Below are positions 8,239 to 15,256 of a stretch of DNA of 29,454 bases, one piece after another (positions within the stretch are counted from its first letter, which is position 1; each line of letters starts with the position of its first letter). The stretch is from FEN-680 sp036845225 (GTDB lineage: Bacteria > Actinomycetota > Geothermincolia > Fen-727 > Anoxymicrobiaceae): the NCBI GenBank assembly GCA_036845225.1, contig DAIUEJ010000034.1:1-29454 (forward strand), in the 5' to 3' direction. A program made the position numbers and the translations under genes. A model generated the notes under the pieces. That model had not been told where the DNA came from. It did not search any database and worked only from the letters and a program-made list of their open reading frames with translations.

Positions 8239-9446
8239 GGGTTCCTCACTCCAAGGGCGTCGTACAGTCGCGTGACGACCGAGTCCCAATTATACTCCCT
8301 CGAAACGTAAGCACGACCCGCCTCGCCCATGGCCGCCGCGAGGGCTTTGTCCTCGAGGAGCAAGTCGAGCGCCGCGGCGAACTCGTCGTAGTCGCGGAAC
8401 GCCAGGCCCCCTCCGCTCGCGGCCGCGTGCTCTCGGGTTACCTCGCAGTCGCGGTGGACCAGCGCGGGCTTGCCCGCGAGCCATGACTCCAGCAGGACGA
8501 TGGAGAGGCTCTCGTTCACCGACGGCTGGCAGAAGACCGAGGCGGCGGAATAGCCGTCCCATTTCTGCTGCTCCGTGACCCGCCCGACGTCGATGATGAG
8601 GTGCGACGAGTCGCCGGGCACGGACACCTCGCCCGCGCCCATCAGCACCAGCGCCGCCCTGCCAGGCTGCTCCGCGGCGAAGCGCCTGAAATAGTCGACG
8701 AGCATCGGCGTGTTCTTGCCGGCCTCGCGCCGCCCAGCGTAGAGGACGAAGTCCCCCCTCACCGGGGTGCGGTCGCGGAAGGCAGCCGGGTCGCCGGCCT
8801 GCGGCTTGAAGCCCATCCCCACCACGGGGCCGGGGTCATCAAGCCCCAGCAGCCGCCCCGCCAGGCGCCGCTCCCCCGGGCTGTTGAACATGAGTCCCTT
8901 CACGCTCCTGAGCATCGAGAGCACCAGCGGCAGGTGAGCGAACGGCTCGTCGTGGAGGCAGGGGATGATGTATGAAGACTCGGGCCGGATCGCGCTTCCC
9001 AGGAACGTTGTGCCGAACAGATACGGCAGGAAGATGAGGTGAGAGTAGCCGGCGCCCTCCGAGAGCAGGTGCTCGAGCAGCCCGTCGCTCGAGATCACCC
9101 CCGACAGCCACTCGCGCTGGTACTCCTCGCTGACCTCACCGCCGCGCTCTATGGCGGCGGCGGCCTTCTGCACCGCGGGCTCGCCGATCCGGGTGTTCGC
9201 GTCGAAGCGCAGGACCTCCACGCCGTTGAGGATGCCCCTGCCCGCGGGGTAATGGTTGCGCCAGGTGTAATGGTCGAGGGCCCTGGTCGTGAGCGCGGTG
9301 ACACTGACGCCGCGAGACGCCAGCTCCTCCGCCGTCCGGCGGGCGAGGTCTTCCGCGCCGCCCACCACTTCCTCGCCGTAGCGGGGCACCACGAAAGCGG
9401 GCTTGAAACCGGGGTGTGGGGGGCCGGCAGCGGGCAAGGTGCTCAC
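8235..9446 (-). CDS. Family 4 glycosyltransferase (GT-B)
   Basis: The GTG start at 9446 lies 3 bases after the previous stop. The 403-residue protein has an N-terminal acceptor domain beginning 'FVVPRYGEEVVGGAEDLAR', where GG-A-E is the common GT4 loop. The C-terminal donor domain holds 'FVLYAGRREAGKNTPMLV' and the E-x7-E motif in 'NESLSIVLLESWLAGKPALV'. Both key motif regions are intact, so it is likely active. It is translationally coupled at both ends in the minus-strand operon, consistent with consecutive sugar additions to one glycan. Substrates are unknown. Confidence 0.88.
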   Translation of the reverse strand: MSTLPAAGPPHPGFKPAFVVPRYGEEVVGGAEDLARRTAEELASRGVSVTALTTRALDHYTWRNHYPAGRGILNGVEVLRFDANTRIGEPAVQKAAAAIERGGEVSEEYQREWLSGVISSDGLLEHLLSEGAGYSHLIFLPYLFGTTFLGSAIRPESSYIIPCLHDEPFAHLPLVLSMLRSVKGLMFNSPGERRLAGRLLGLDDPGPVVGMGFKPQAGDPAAFRDRTPVRGDFVLYAGRREAGKNTPMLVDYFRRFAAEQPGRAALVLMGAGEVSVPGDSSHLIIDVGRVTEQQKWDGYSAASVFCQPSVNESLSIVLLESWLAGKPALVHRDCEVTREHAAASGGGLAFRDYDEFAAALDLLLEDKALAAAMGEAGRAYVSREYNWDSVVTRLYDALGVRNP

Positions 9447-9449
9447 CCG

Positions 9450-10409
9450 TCAGGGCTTGCGGGCGGTCGCGAGGTATCCGCCCGTGTCGCCGGGCCTTGC
9501 TATGGAGATATCGATGAAGCCTGCCATGGAGAGGGCTTTCTTGACCACCGGCGCCGAGCACCATGCGGGAGCCGGCCCCGCGGATGCGAACCCGTGGACC
9601 GCGACGGCGAACCGGCCGCGCCCGGCGAGCGCCAGATAGGATTTCCTCGCAAGGGTTATCAGGGCTTCCGGCTTCAGCCAGAAAGAGAGCTCGCTTACGA
9701 GGACCGCCTCCTGGCTTCCTTCACCGAGCTGAGAGACAAATGACAGCGGCGCCGCGTTCGCCGCGAGCGATCGACCGGGTGCCGCTTCGTCCCACGCCGA
9801 TCCCGCCGACACGCGCAGGATGTTCCCTCCCGCGCCGGCCAGTGCGCCTGCAACGGGCGCGGGGCATGGACCGACGACCGTGATGCGGCTCGCTCCTTTG
9901 AAGAAGTCGGCGACCGCCGAAGCGGATGCGGCTGTCTCACCTTCGGCCAGCAGCGCGCCCGCGAGTTTGCTCAGGTCCTGCTCGGCGGCGAGCCTCTCTG
10001 CCCGCTCCGCGACAGCCTGGCGGCGCAGCGCCTCCAGGCCCGAGGCCGCGTGCCGGTTGAACGCCGTCTGCTCCCGCTGGATGGGCCCCACCGCTATGCG
10101 CGCCCACAGTCGGGCGATACGCTTGGCAAAGATGATGAAGGGTTTCGCGAGACGTCCTTTTTCAGTCTCGACCGGGTAGGCGGCCGTGACCTGCCAGGAG
10201 GACATCGCCCGCGTCGCGGCGTAGTCGAGCTCCGCGATGGGAGGAAGGGTCCCGTGGCCCTCCTCGTCAGGGAGCCGCTCCGCCAGCAAGGCCTCGGCCT
10301 CCGGCGAGAACGCGCCCGACTCCTTCCGGGCGGCGACCCGCTTCGCGAGCTCCTTTTCCAGCGCTTCGGCGTCTATTCCATTGCCCTCGATCTTGAAACC
10401 AGTGCCCAG
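9450..10409 (-). CDS. Coiled-coil module protein with a degenerate methyltransferase-like domain; apparent CTG start
   Basis: The frame stays open upstream of a TTG at 10289 for 45 codons before a TAA, with no ATG/GTG/TTG among them. A CTG at 10409-10407 has GGAGG six bases upstream, and the residues it adds ('GFKIEGNGIDAEALEKELAK') match the 'GID-x-E' opening of the protein at 12912. I therefore call a CTG start (319 aa). Residues ~94-120 carry the K-R...W...P...Q...F-N module also seen in the proteins at 12912, 24094 and 27248, followed by a coiled coil. The C-terminal ~150 residues look like a Rossmann methyltransferase fold ('RITVVGPCPAPVAGAL' at motif I) without the usual D-x-G-x-G-x-G, so catalysis is doubtful. 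It is first in the minus-strand operon. A role as scaffold or assembly factor is inferred. Confidence 0.72.
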   Translation of the reverse strand: MGTGFKIEGNGIDAEALEKELAKRVAARKESGAFSPEAEALLAERLPDEEGHGTLPPIAELDYAATRAMSSWQVTAAYPVETEKGRLAKPFIIFAKRIARLWARIAVGPIQREQTAFNRHAASGLEALRRQAVAERAERLAAEQDLSKLAGALLAEGETAASASAVADFFKGASRITVVGPCPAPVAGALAGAGGNILRVSAGSAWDEAAPGRSLAANAAPLSFVSQLGEGSQEAVLVSELSFWLKPEALITLARKSYLALAGRGRFAVAVHGFASAGPAPAWCSAPVVKKALSMAGFIDISIARPGDTGGYLATARKP

Positions 10410-10438
10410 GGTCTGCCTCCGGGATTATGGGTAGTTGG

Positions 10439-10446
10439 ATTGTATA
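10439..10446 (-). promoter_or_regulatory. Possible -10 box for the minus-strand glycan operon
   Basis: On the minus strand the region reads TTATACAAT, offering TATACA or TACAAT as a -10 box about 30 bases before the CTG start. A weak TTCTGC lies 18 bases upstream as a -35 candidate. It is the only A/T-rich spot in this otherwise GC-rich divergent region. Confidence 0.35.
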
Positions 10447-10469
10447 ACATCGGCGCCGGGTCGTGCAGA

Positions 10470-10566
10470 ATGCACCACCGGGGTCAGGCACCGGTGGTGC
10501 GTTTTCCCGGCACAGTTGGTTTGCGGGCATGAAATGCACCACTGGTGCCTGACCCCGGTGGTGCAT
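10470..10566. repeat. Large inverted-repeat element B (31-bp arms, one mismatch)
   Basis: Arms 10470-10500 and 10536-10566 pair with one mismatch around a 35-base loop. The core is again GGGGTCAGGCACC / GGTGCCTGACCCC. Here each arm is itself palindromic: GCACCACC before the core and GGTGGTGC after it. It sits between divergent operons, between the putative promoters of the two, so it could affect expression of either. Same family as elements A and C. Confidence 0.85.
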
Positions 10567-10571
10567 ACGTG

Positions 10572-10580
10572 TGGTAGGAT
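10572..10580 (+). promoter_or_regulatory. Possible extended -10 promoter for the rmlD operon
   Basis: TGGTAGGAT fits TGn plus a 4-of-6 -10 hexamer, 10 bases before the first ATG copy at 10591; the same sequence recurs at 10727-10735 after the assembly gap. A similar TGGTAGAAT precedes the wzm gene. No clear -35 box is visible. Confidence 0.3.
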
Positions 10581-10622
10581 TTCTGTTGTTATGAAGATCC
10601 TCCTGACCGGTAGCAACGGACA

Positions 10623-10722
10623 NNNNNNNNNNNNNNNNNNNNNNNNNNNNNNNNNNNNNNNNNNNNNNNNNNNNNNNNNNNNNNNNNNNNNNNNNNNNNN
10701 NNNNNNNNNNNNNNNNNNNNNN
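10623..10722. other. 100-N scaffold gap with identical 55-base flanks (assembly artefact)
   Basis: Exactly 100 N separate two identical 55-base stretches, 10568-10622 and 10723-10777. Both contain the rmlD leader and its first codons. The first copy is cut at codon 11. The simplest reading is two contigs overlapping by one 55-mer that the scaffolder failed to merge, so probably nothing is missing and the true sequence is 155 bases shorter. Confidence 0.9.
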
Positions 10723-10745
10723 CGTGTGGTAGGATTTCTGTTGTT

Positions 10746-11600
10746 ATGAAGATCCTCCTGACCGGTAGCAACGGACAACTGGGCACCGACTTCCTGCGCG
10801 CCTCCGGGCCAGAGCATGAAGTGGTCGCACACGACCTCGACCTGGACATCACGGACCGCGCGGTGGTGGCCACGCGCGTGGCCGAGGTGGCGCCGGATAT
10901 CGTGGTCAACGCCGCCGCCTACACCAACGTGGACGGCGCGGAGGCCGACGAGCTCAACGCGTACCGCGTCAACGCCCTGGGGCCGCAGAACATCGCACTG
11001 GCCTGCCAGGCGGCCGGCGTCCCGATGCTCCACGTATCAACGGACTTCGTGTTCAGCGGTGATGCCACCGTTCCGTACACGGAGTTCGACCGCCCCGACC
11101 CCACTGGCGTCTACGGCAAGAGCAAATACGCGGGCGAGCAGTACGTGACGGGGCTCCTCGACCGCTATTACATCTGCCGCACCTCCTGGCTCTATGGCGT
11201 CGGCGGCCCCAACTTCGTGAAGACCATGCTCAAGGCGGGCCGCGAGCGCCCTGAGGTCAAGGTCGTGGACGACCAGGAAGGCTCGCCCACCTACTCGCTC
11301 GACCTGGCGCGCAAGTTGCTGGAGATAATCGAGACCGGCGCCTACGGGGTCTACCACCTGAGCAACCGGGGGAGCATCACCTGGAACCGCTTCACGAAGG
11401 ACATCTTCGAGATCGCGGGGCTCGATACGCCTGTACTGCCCATAAGCACCGCCGAGCTAGCGCGCCCCGCTCCGCGCCCGCGCTTCTCGACCATGAGGGG
11501 GCTCGCCCTCGAGCTGCAGGGCATCCCGCCGATGCGCCCGTACCGTGAGGCGCTGGAAGAGTTCATCCTGAGGGACTTGCCCCCGGAGGCCTCATCTTGA
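10746..11600 (+). CDS. rmlD: dTDP-4-dehydrorhamnose reductase
   Basis: The product reduces dTDP-4-keto-L-rhamnose to dTDP-L-rhamnose with NAD(P)H, the last step of dTDP-rhamnose synthesis. The 284-residue length is typical. Visible hallmarks are 'LLTGSNGQLG' (dinucleotide-binding glycines), 'VVNAAAYTNVDGAE', 'HVSTDFVFSG' and the catalytic 'YGKSK' (Y-x3-K), all in the order expected of RmlD/RfbD. The start ATG occurs twice because of the assembly gap; 10746 begins the complete copy. rmlA, rmlB and rmlC are not in the window, so they must be elsewhere. It is first in the plus-strand glycan operon and its stop overlaps the next start as TTGA. It points to rhamnose, or a related 6-deoxy sugar, in the polymer. 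Confidence 0.95.
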   Translation: MKILLTGSNGQLGTDFLRASGPEHEVVAHDLDLDITDRAVVATRVAEVAPDIVVNAAAYTNVDGAEADELNAYRVNALGPQNIALACQAAGVPMLHVSTDFVFSGDATVPYTEFDRPDPTGVYGKSKYAGEQYVTGLLDRYYICRTSWLYGVGGPNFVKTMLKAGRERPEVKVVDDQEGSPTYSLDLARKLLEIIETGAYGVYHLSNRGSITWNRFTKDIFEIAGLDTPVLPISTAELARPAPRPRFSTMRGLALELQGIPPMRPYREALEEFILRDLPPEASS

Positions 11601-12847
11601 GGTGCCTCCATCTCATCCACCGGTACTGGCCCGCGAGAGGCGGCTCCGAGAAGTTCTTCATCGAGATCAGCGAGAGGCTGGCCGCAGACGGCAACAGCGT
11701 CACTATCTTTACCACCGACGCGATCGACATCCAGCACTACTGGCTCCCAGGCAAGGAGCGCATTGACAAGCCCCGCGAGGACCACAACGGCGTGGACGTC
11801 AGGCGCTTCAATGTAAAGCGCCTCCCCAAGCACGCCCAGGCGCTCCGGGTCCTTGGCAAAATACCTGGCCTGGGCCCCCGCAGTCTTTTCTCGTTCCCCT
11901 CACCGCTGGTGCCGGGAATGCTCGCGCAGATATTCTCACGGGAGCGGTTCGATATCGTCCACGCGACGGCGCTTCCCTACGACTCCATCCTCTACACTGC
12001 CTACGAGATCGCGAAGAGGCAGCAGATACCGCTCGTCTACTCGCCGTTCTTCCACCTGGGGGAGGAGGGGGTGGAGGACGTTCGCAAGTTCTACACGCGC
12101 CCTCACCAGATGCGCCTGGTGAAGAGCGCCGACAAAGTCACGGTACAGACGAGCATCGAGCGCGACTTCCTCTCGTCCAGCGGATTTCCCGAGGAGAAGA
12201 TGCTGCTGCTCGGCATGGGCATCAATCCCTGGGAGCTGGAGGGAGGCCAGGCCGACCGCTTCAGGAGCAAGTACGACATCGCCGGGCCGGTGGTCTGTTG
12301 CATCGGGCCCAAGACCTATGACAAAGGCACCTTCCACCTGGTGGAGGCGATGGAGCGGCTCTGGTCGGGGGGCGACCCCGTGACCCTGGTGCTGGCGGGG
12401 ATCGACATCGAGGACTTCCGACGGTACCACGCGAAGCTGCCCGAGAACGTGAAGTCCAAGTGCATCATGCTCGACTTCATCCCTGAGGAGGACAAGCTCG
12501 ACATGCTCGACGCCTGCAGCCTTCTGGTGCTGCCATCGAGGTCCGACTCTTTCGGCATCGTCTTCCTGGAGGCGTGGTTCTACGGCAAGCCGGTGGTGGG
12601 GGCCCTCGCCGGCGGGATCCCCGGGCTGGTGCGTGACGGCGTCGACGGGCTGCTGGTCCCCTTCGCCGACGTCAAGGAACTCGCGCTCTCGATACAGAAA
12701 CTGCTATTGGACAAAGAGTATGCCCGAGGCCTCGGGCAGGCCGGACGCGACCGCGTGCTCGCGGAGTTTACCTGGGACGAGAAGTACGCCGTCGTGAAGG
12801 GGCTCTACGAGGAGCTGACGGGCACGGCAGGCGGCGCAGGCCGCTAG
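11597..12847 (+). CDS. Family 4 glycosyltransferase (GT-B)
   Basis: The TTG start overlaps the rmlD stop (TTGA) and has GGAGG 7 bases upstream. The N-terminus 'CLHLIHRYWPARGGSEKF' is the usual GT4 beta-1 and GG-x-E acceptor loop. In the donor domain 'VVCCIGPKTYDKGTFHLVEA' carries the phosphate-binding K. 'SRSDSFGIVFLEAWFYGKPV' is the E-x7-E site with D in the first position, a common variant. The C-terminus 'GLLVPFADVKELA' is also typical. It is an intact soluble enzyme of 416 residues. Coupling to rmlD makes a rhamnosyltransferase role possible, but the donor cannot be read from sequence. Confidence 0.9.
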   Translation: MRCLHLIHRYWPARGGSEKFFIEISERLAADGNSVTIFTTDAIDIQHYWLPGKERIDKPREDHNGVDVRRFNVKRLPKHAQALRVLGKIPGLGPRSLFSFPSPLVPGMLAQIFSRERFDIVHATALPYDSILYTAYEIAKRQQIPLVYSPFFHLGEEGVEDVRKFYTRPHQMRLVKSADKVTVQTSIERDFLSSSGFPEEKMLLLGMGINPWELEGGQADRFRSKYDIAGPVVCCIGPKTYDKGTFHLVEAMERLWSGGDPVTLVLAGIDIEDFRRYHAKLPENVKSKCIMLDFIPEEDKLDMLDACSLLVLPSRSDSFGIVFLEAWFYGKPVVGALAGGIPGLVRDGVDGLLVPFADVKELALSIQKLLLDKEYARGLGQAGRDRVLAEFTWDEKYAVVKGLYEELTGTAGGAGR

Positions 12848-12911
12848 CCCGGGGGCTCCCGGTCCCGCCGCGCGACGGCGCGATGTCACGATCCGTGGCG
12901 TATAAGCAGGT

Positions 12912-13391
12912 ATGGTTTCTATGCAGAACAAGGGCATCGACGTCGAACAGGTCATGGAAGAGGTGAACCGCGCGGTCGCGGCGCCTCACACCCTGCTGGC
13001 CGACTTCTGGGCCGCCGAGCGCCCGGCTTCTCCGAACGTGTCGTTCCTGTACCCGCCGCACTCCAGGTCCCTGGCCGTCAACCTCGACATGGTCTCGCGC
13101 AACTGGGAGATCGACCCTGAGTTCGAGATCGGCTCCCGCAGGCGGGGTGTCGGCGGGGTCGTGGTAACCATCAAGAAGTTCACCCGCGGCTTCCTCCGCT
13201 GGTACATCAACCCGATAGTCCACCAGGTCCGCAAGTTCAACATGCTCGTCACCCGCACCCTGCACGACCTCGCCAACAACGTGGAGGAGGCGTCCGACAG
13301 GCTGGCCGACCTCGAGAAGGTGGAGGCCGAGCGCAGGCTCGCCGAGTTGGAGGAGAGGCTCTCGCGGCTAGAGGGCGGGAAGGACCAGTGA
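12912..13391 (+). CDS. Stand-alone coiled-coil/'WY-P-Q-FN' module protein
   Basis: The product is 159 residues from ATG 12912; a second in-frame ATG at 12921 is equally possible. It begins 'MQNKGIDVEQVMEEVNRAV', matching the start of the minus-strand protein at 10409. It continues with 'IKKFTRGFLRWYINPIVHQV' (W97, Y98, P101, Q105) and F109-N110, the module shared with the proteins at 24094 and 27248. It ends with a charged heptad-rich coiled coil (~120-155, 'RRLAELEERLSRLEGG'). No catalytic domain follows, so here the module is encoded alone. The basic-amphipathic segment followed by a coiled coil suggests membrane-surface association and oligomerisation (inferred). Its stop overlaps the next gene as TGATG, so the two are probably co-translated partners. 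Confidence 0.72.
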   Translation: MVSMQNKGIDVEQVMEEVNRAVAAPHTLLADFWAAERPASPNVSFLYPPHSRSLAVNLDMVSRNWEIDPEFEIGSRRRGVGGVVVTIKKFTRGFLRWYINPIVHQVRKFNMLVTRTLHDLANNVEEASDRLADLEKVEAERRLAELEERLSRLEGGKDQ

Positions 13392-15256
13392 TGGCCCTCG
13401 CCTGGGCGGAGCCCGTGAGCGTCATCGTGTTGACCTGGAACGGGCTCGAGGTCACCACCAGGTGCCTGGCAAGCCTTATTGCCAACACCACCCACCCCGA
13501 TTTCAAAGTCGTAGTAGTGGACAACGGGAGCACGGACGGCACCCTGGAGTACCTTCGAGGCCTCGATGGCATCACGCTCATCGAGAACGGCGAGAACCTG
13601 GGGTTCGTAGGGGGCAACAACGTCGGCCTCGCGGCCACGGTTGGTGACGTGGTCCTGCTCAACAACGACACCGAGATAATCCAGGGCGACTGGCTCGAGC
13701 GAATGCAGGAGACCGCGTATTCGGCGGATGACATCGGCGTCGTCGGCTGCAGGCTGGTCAACGCGGAGGGCAACCTGGTCCACGCCGGCACCTACATGCC
13801 GCTGCCCAGCTTCTGGGGGCAGGAGCACCCGGGCAACGAGCGCGACATCGGCCAGTACGCCTGCGACCGCCAGGTGGAAGGCGTCATCGCCGCCTGTGCC
13901 TATATCAAGCGCGCGGTCATCGACAAGGTCGGGCCCCTCGACACCGATTACTTCTCGTACTTCGAGGACACAGACTTCTGCCTCAAGGCCGCCCGCGCCG
14001 GCTTCCTCACTTACTGCTGCGGGTCGGCGACTGTCAAGCACCTCGAGAACGCGTCCACCGACCTCAACCGCATGGACTTCTCGGGGACGTTCAAGCGCTC
14101 GCGCGAGATATTCCTCTCCAAGTGGAAAGAGTATTACGAGGAACGATATACACGCCGCCTGACCTGGCACTCGTTCATCTCCGGACAGGGCATCTACTCC
14201 CGCGCCAGCGCGAAGCTGCTCTGGGCTTTCGACCAGGCCGGCGTGGACGTGAACCTCGCTTTCCTGGAGGGAGTCGAGCGCGCGGAGCTCGACGACTTCC
14301 GCATCAACGATATGAAAAACCGCGCCCCCGACCGCGAATGCCCGCAGGTGCTGTTCGGCCCGTGCGACATGCTCTCCCGCGCGGACGGGGCGTATAACAT
14401 CGCCTACGTCTTCACCCCTTATGACCGCTTCGAGCCTGCCTGGGTCAAAGAGCTGAACCGGATGGACGAGGTGTGGGTGACCAGCGCCTTCCAGAAAGAG
14501 GCCGCGGCGGCCTCCGGCGTGAAGCGGGAGATACTGGTGATGCCGCTCGGGCTCGACCCGGATTACTTCCATGCCGGGATCAAATCGTTCCGTCTCGCCG
14601 ACCGCTTCACTTTCCTGGCGCCGGTCGAGTGGGGAGACGAGTACGCCGCCGAGACCTTGCTGCGCGCTTTCACGGACGAGTTCGCGGCGGAGGACAAGGT
14701 CGTCCTGGTCATGAACGTGAAGTCGCCGGTGGCTTCCGAGAGCGAGGTCGCGGGATGGGCCGGCGAGGCGGCGGCGGCGGGCGGAAGCGCGGAGGTCGAA
14801 GAAGCGGTCGAGGCGCTGTGCCTGCCCGCGGACAGGGCGCCCGTCGTCTTCGTGGTCGACCACGACATCGAGCCTTACCAGGCGGGCTCGCTCTACCGCT
14901 CCTCGGACTGCGTGGTGCTCGCGGGCAGGTCGGGCGAGTGCGGGACGGTCCCCGCGGAGGCACTCGCCTGCGGCGTGCCGGTCCTGGCTCCCGGCTGGGG
15001 CTCGGTGGCCGAGCTGCTGGGCGGCGCGCGCGCCACCGGTTTCGAGTGCTCGCTCGTCCAGGCGCCCTCCACCAGCCTCAGATGGGCCGACCCCGACTAC
15101 GGCAGCATGCGAAAAGCCCTTCGCGGGGCGCTGGAGGACACCGAGGCGGCGAAGCGGGACGCGGAGCGCGCCTCCGACGAGATACGGCTCGAGCGCTCCT
15201 GGGAGAGCGCGGCGCTCAAGATGATCGAGAGGCTGGATAGCATTGCCCGAGGATAG
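13391..15256 (+). CDS. Bifunctional-type GT2-GT4 fusion glycosyltransferase; GT4 half looks degenerate
   Basis: The ATG at 13391 follows TGATG overlap and AAGGA; a GTG at 13388 would add one residue. Residues ~8-245 are a rhamnosyltransferase-like GT2 domain with 'VVVDNGSTDGT', the metal-binding equivalent 'LLNNDTEI' (N91-E95) and 'FEDTDFC' (E192-D193), all intact. Residues ~255-600 align with the GT4 half of the paralogue at 25388. Where that protein has 'WGERKAPE' this one has 'WGDEYAAE', and its E-x7-E is shortened to 'GECGTVPAEA' (E-x6-E). The GT4 half has thus lost the phosphate-binding R/K and perturbed its motif. Likely an active GT2 with a non-catalytic or altered GT4 domain. Cytoplasmic chain assembly is inferred. 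Confidence 0.85.
   Translation: MALAWAEPVSVIVLTWNGLEVTTRCLASLIANTTHPDFKVVVVDNGSTDGTLEYLRGLDGITLIENGENLGFVGGNNVGLAATVGDVVLLNNDTEIIQGDWLERMQETAYSADDIGVVGCRLVNAEGNLVHAGTYMPLPSFWGQEHPGNERDIGQYACDRQVEGVIAACAYIKRAVIDKVGPLDTDYFSYFEDTDFCLKAARAGFLTYCCGSATVKHLENASTDLNRMDFSGTFKRSREIFLSKWKEYYEERYTRRLTWHSFISGQGIYSRASAKLLWAFDQAGVDVNLAFLEGVERAELDDFRINDMKNRAPDRECPQVLFGPCDMLSRADGAYNIAYVFTPYDRFEPAWVKELNRMDEVWVTSAFQKEAAAASGVKREILVMPLGLDPDYFHAGIKSFRLADRFTFLAPVEWGDEYAAETLLRAFTDEFAAEDKVVLVMNVKSPVASESEVAGWAGEAAAAGGSAEVEEAVEALCLPADRAPVVFVVDHDIEPYQAGSLYRSSDCVVLAGRSGECGTVPAEALACGVPVLAPGWGSVAELLGGARATGFECSLVQAPSTSLRWADPDYGSMRKALRGALEDTEAAKRDAERASDEIRLERSWESAALKMIERLDSIARG

Noticed and set aside
10435..10749. Open frame reading through the N gap on either strand
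   Set aside because: It depends on untranslatable N sequence and on palindrome B; no coding character.
10568..10777. 55-bp direct repeat as an attachment site or duplicated promoter
   Set aside because: The copies flank a 100-N scaffold gap and are exactly one k-mer long, so an assembly overlap explains them better.
12901..12906. TATAAG just before the 12912 start as a promoter for a leaderless mRNA
   Set aside because: No -35 or TGn element, only 5 bases to the ATG, and the gene lies 64 bases inside an evident operon; too weak to call.
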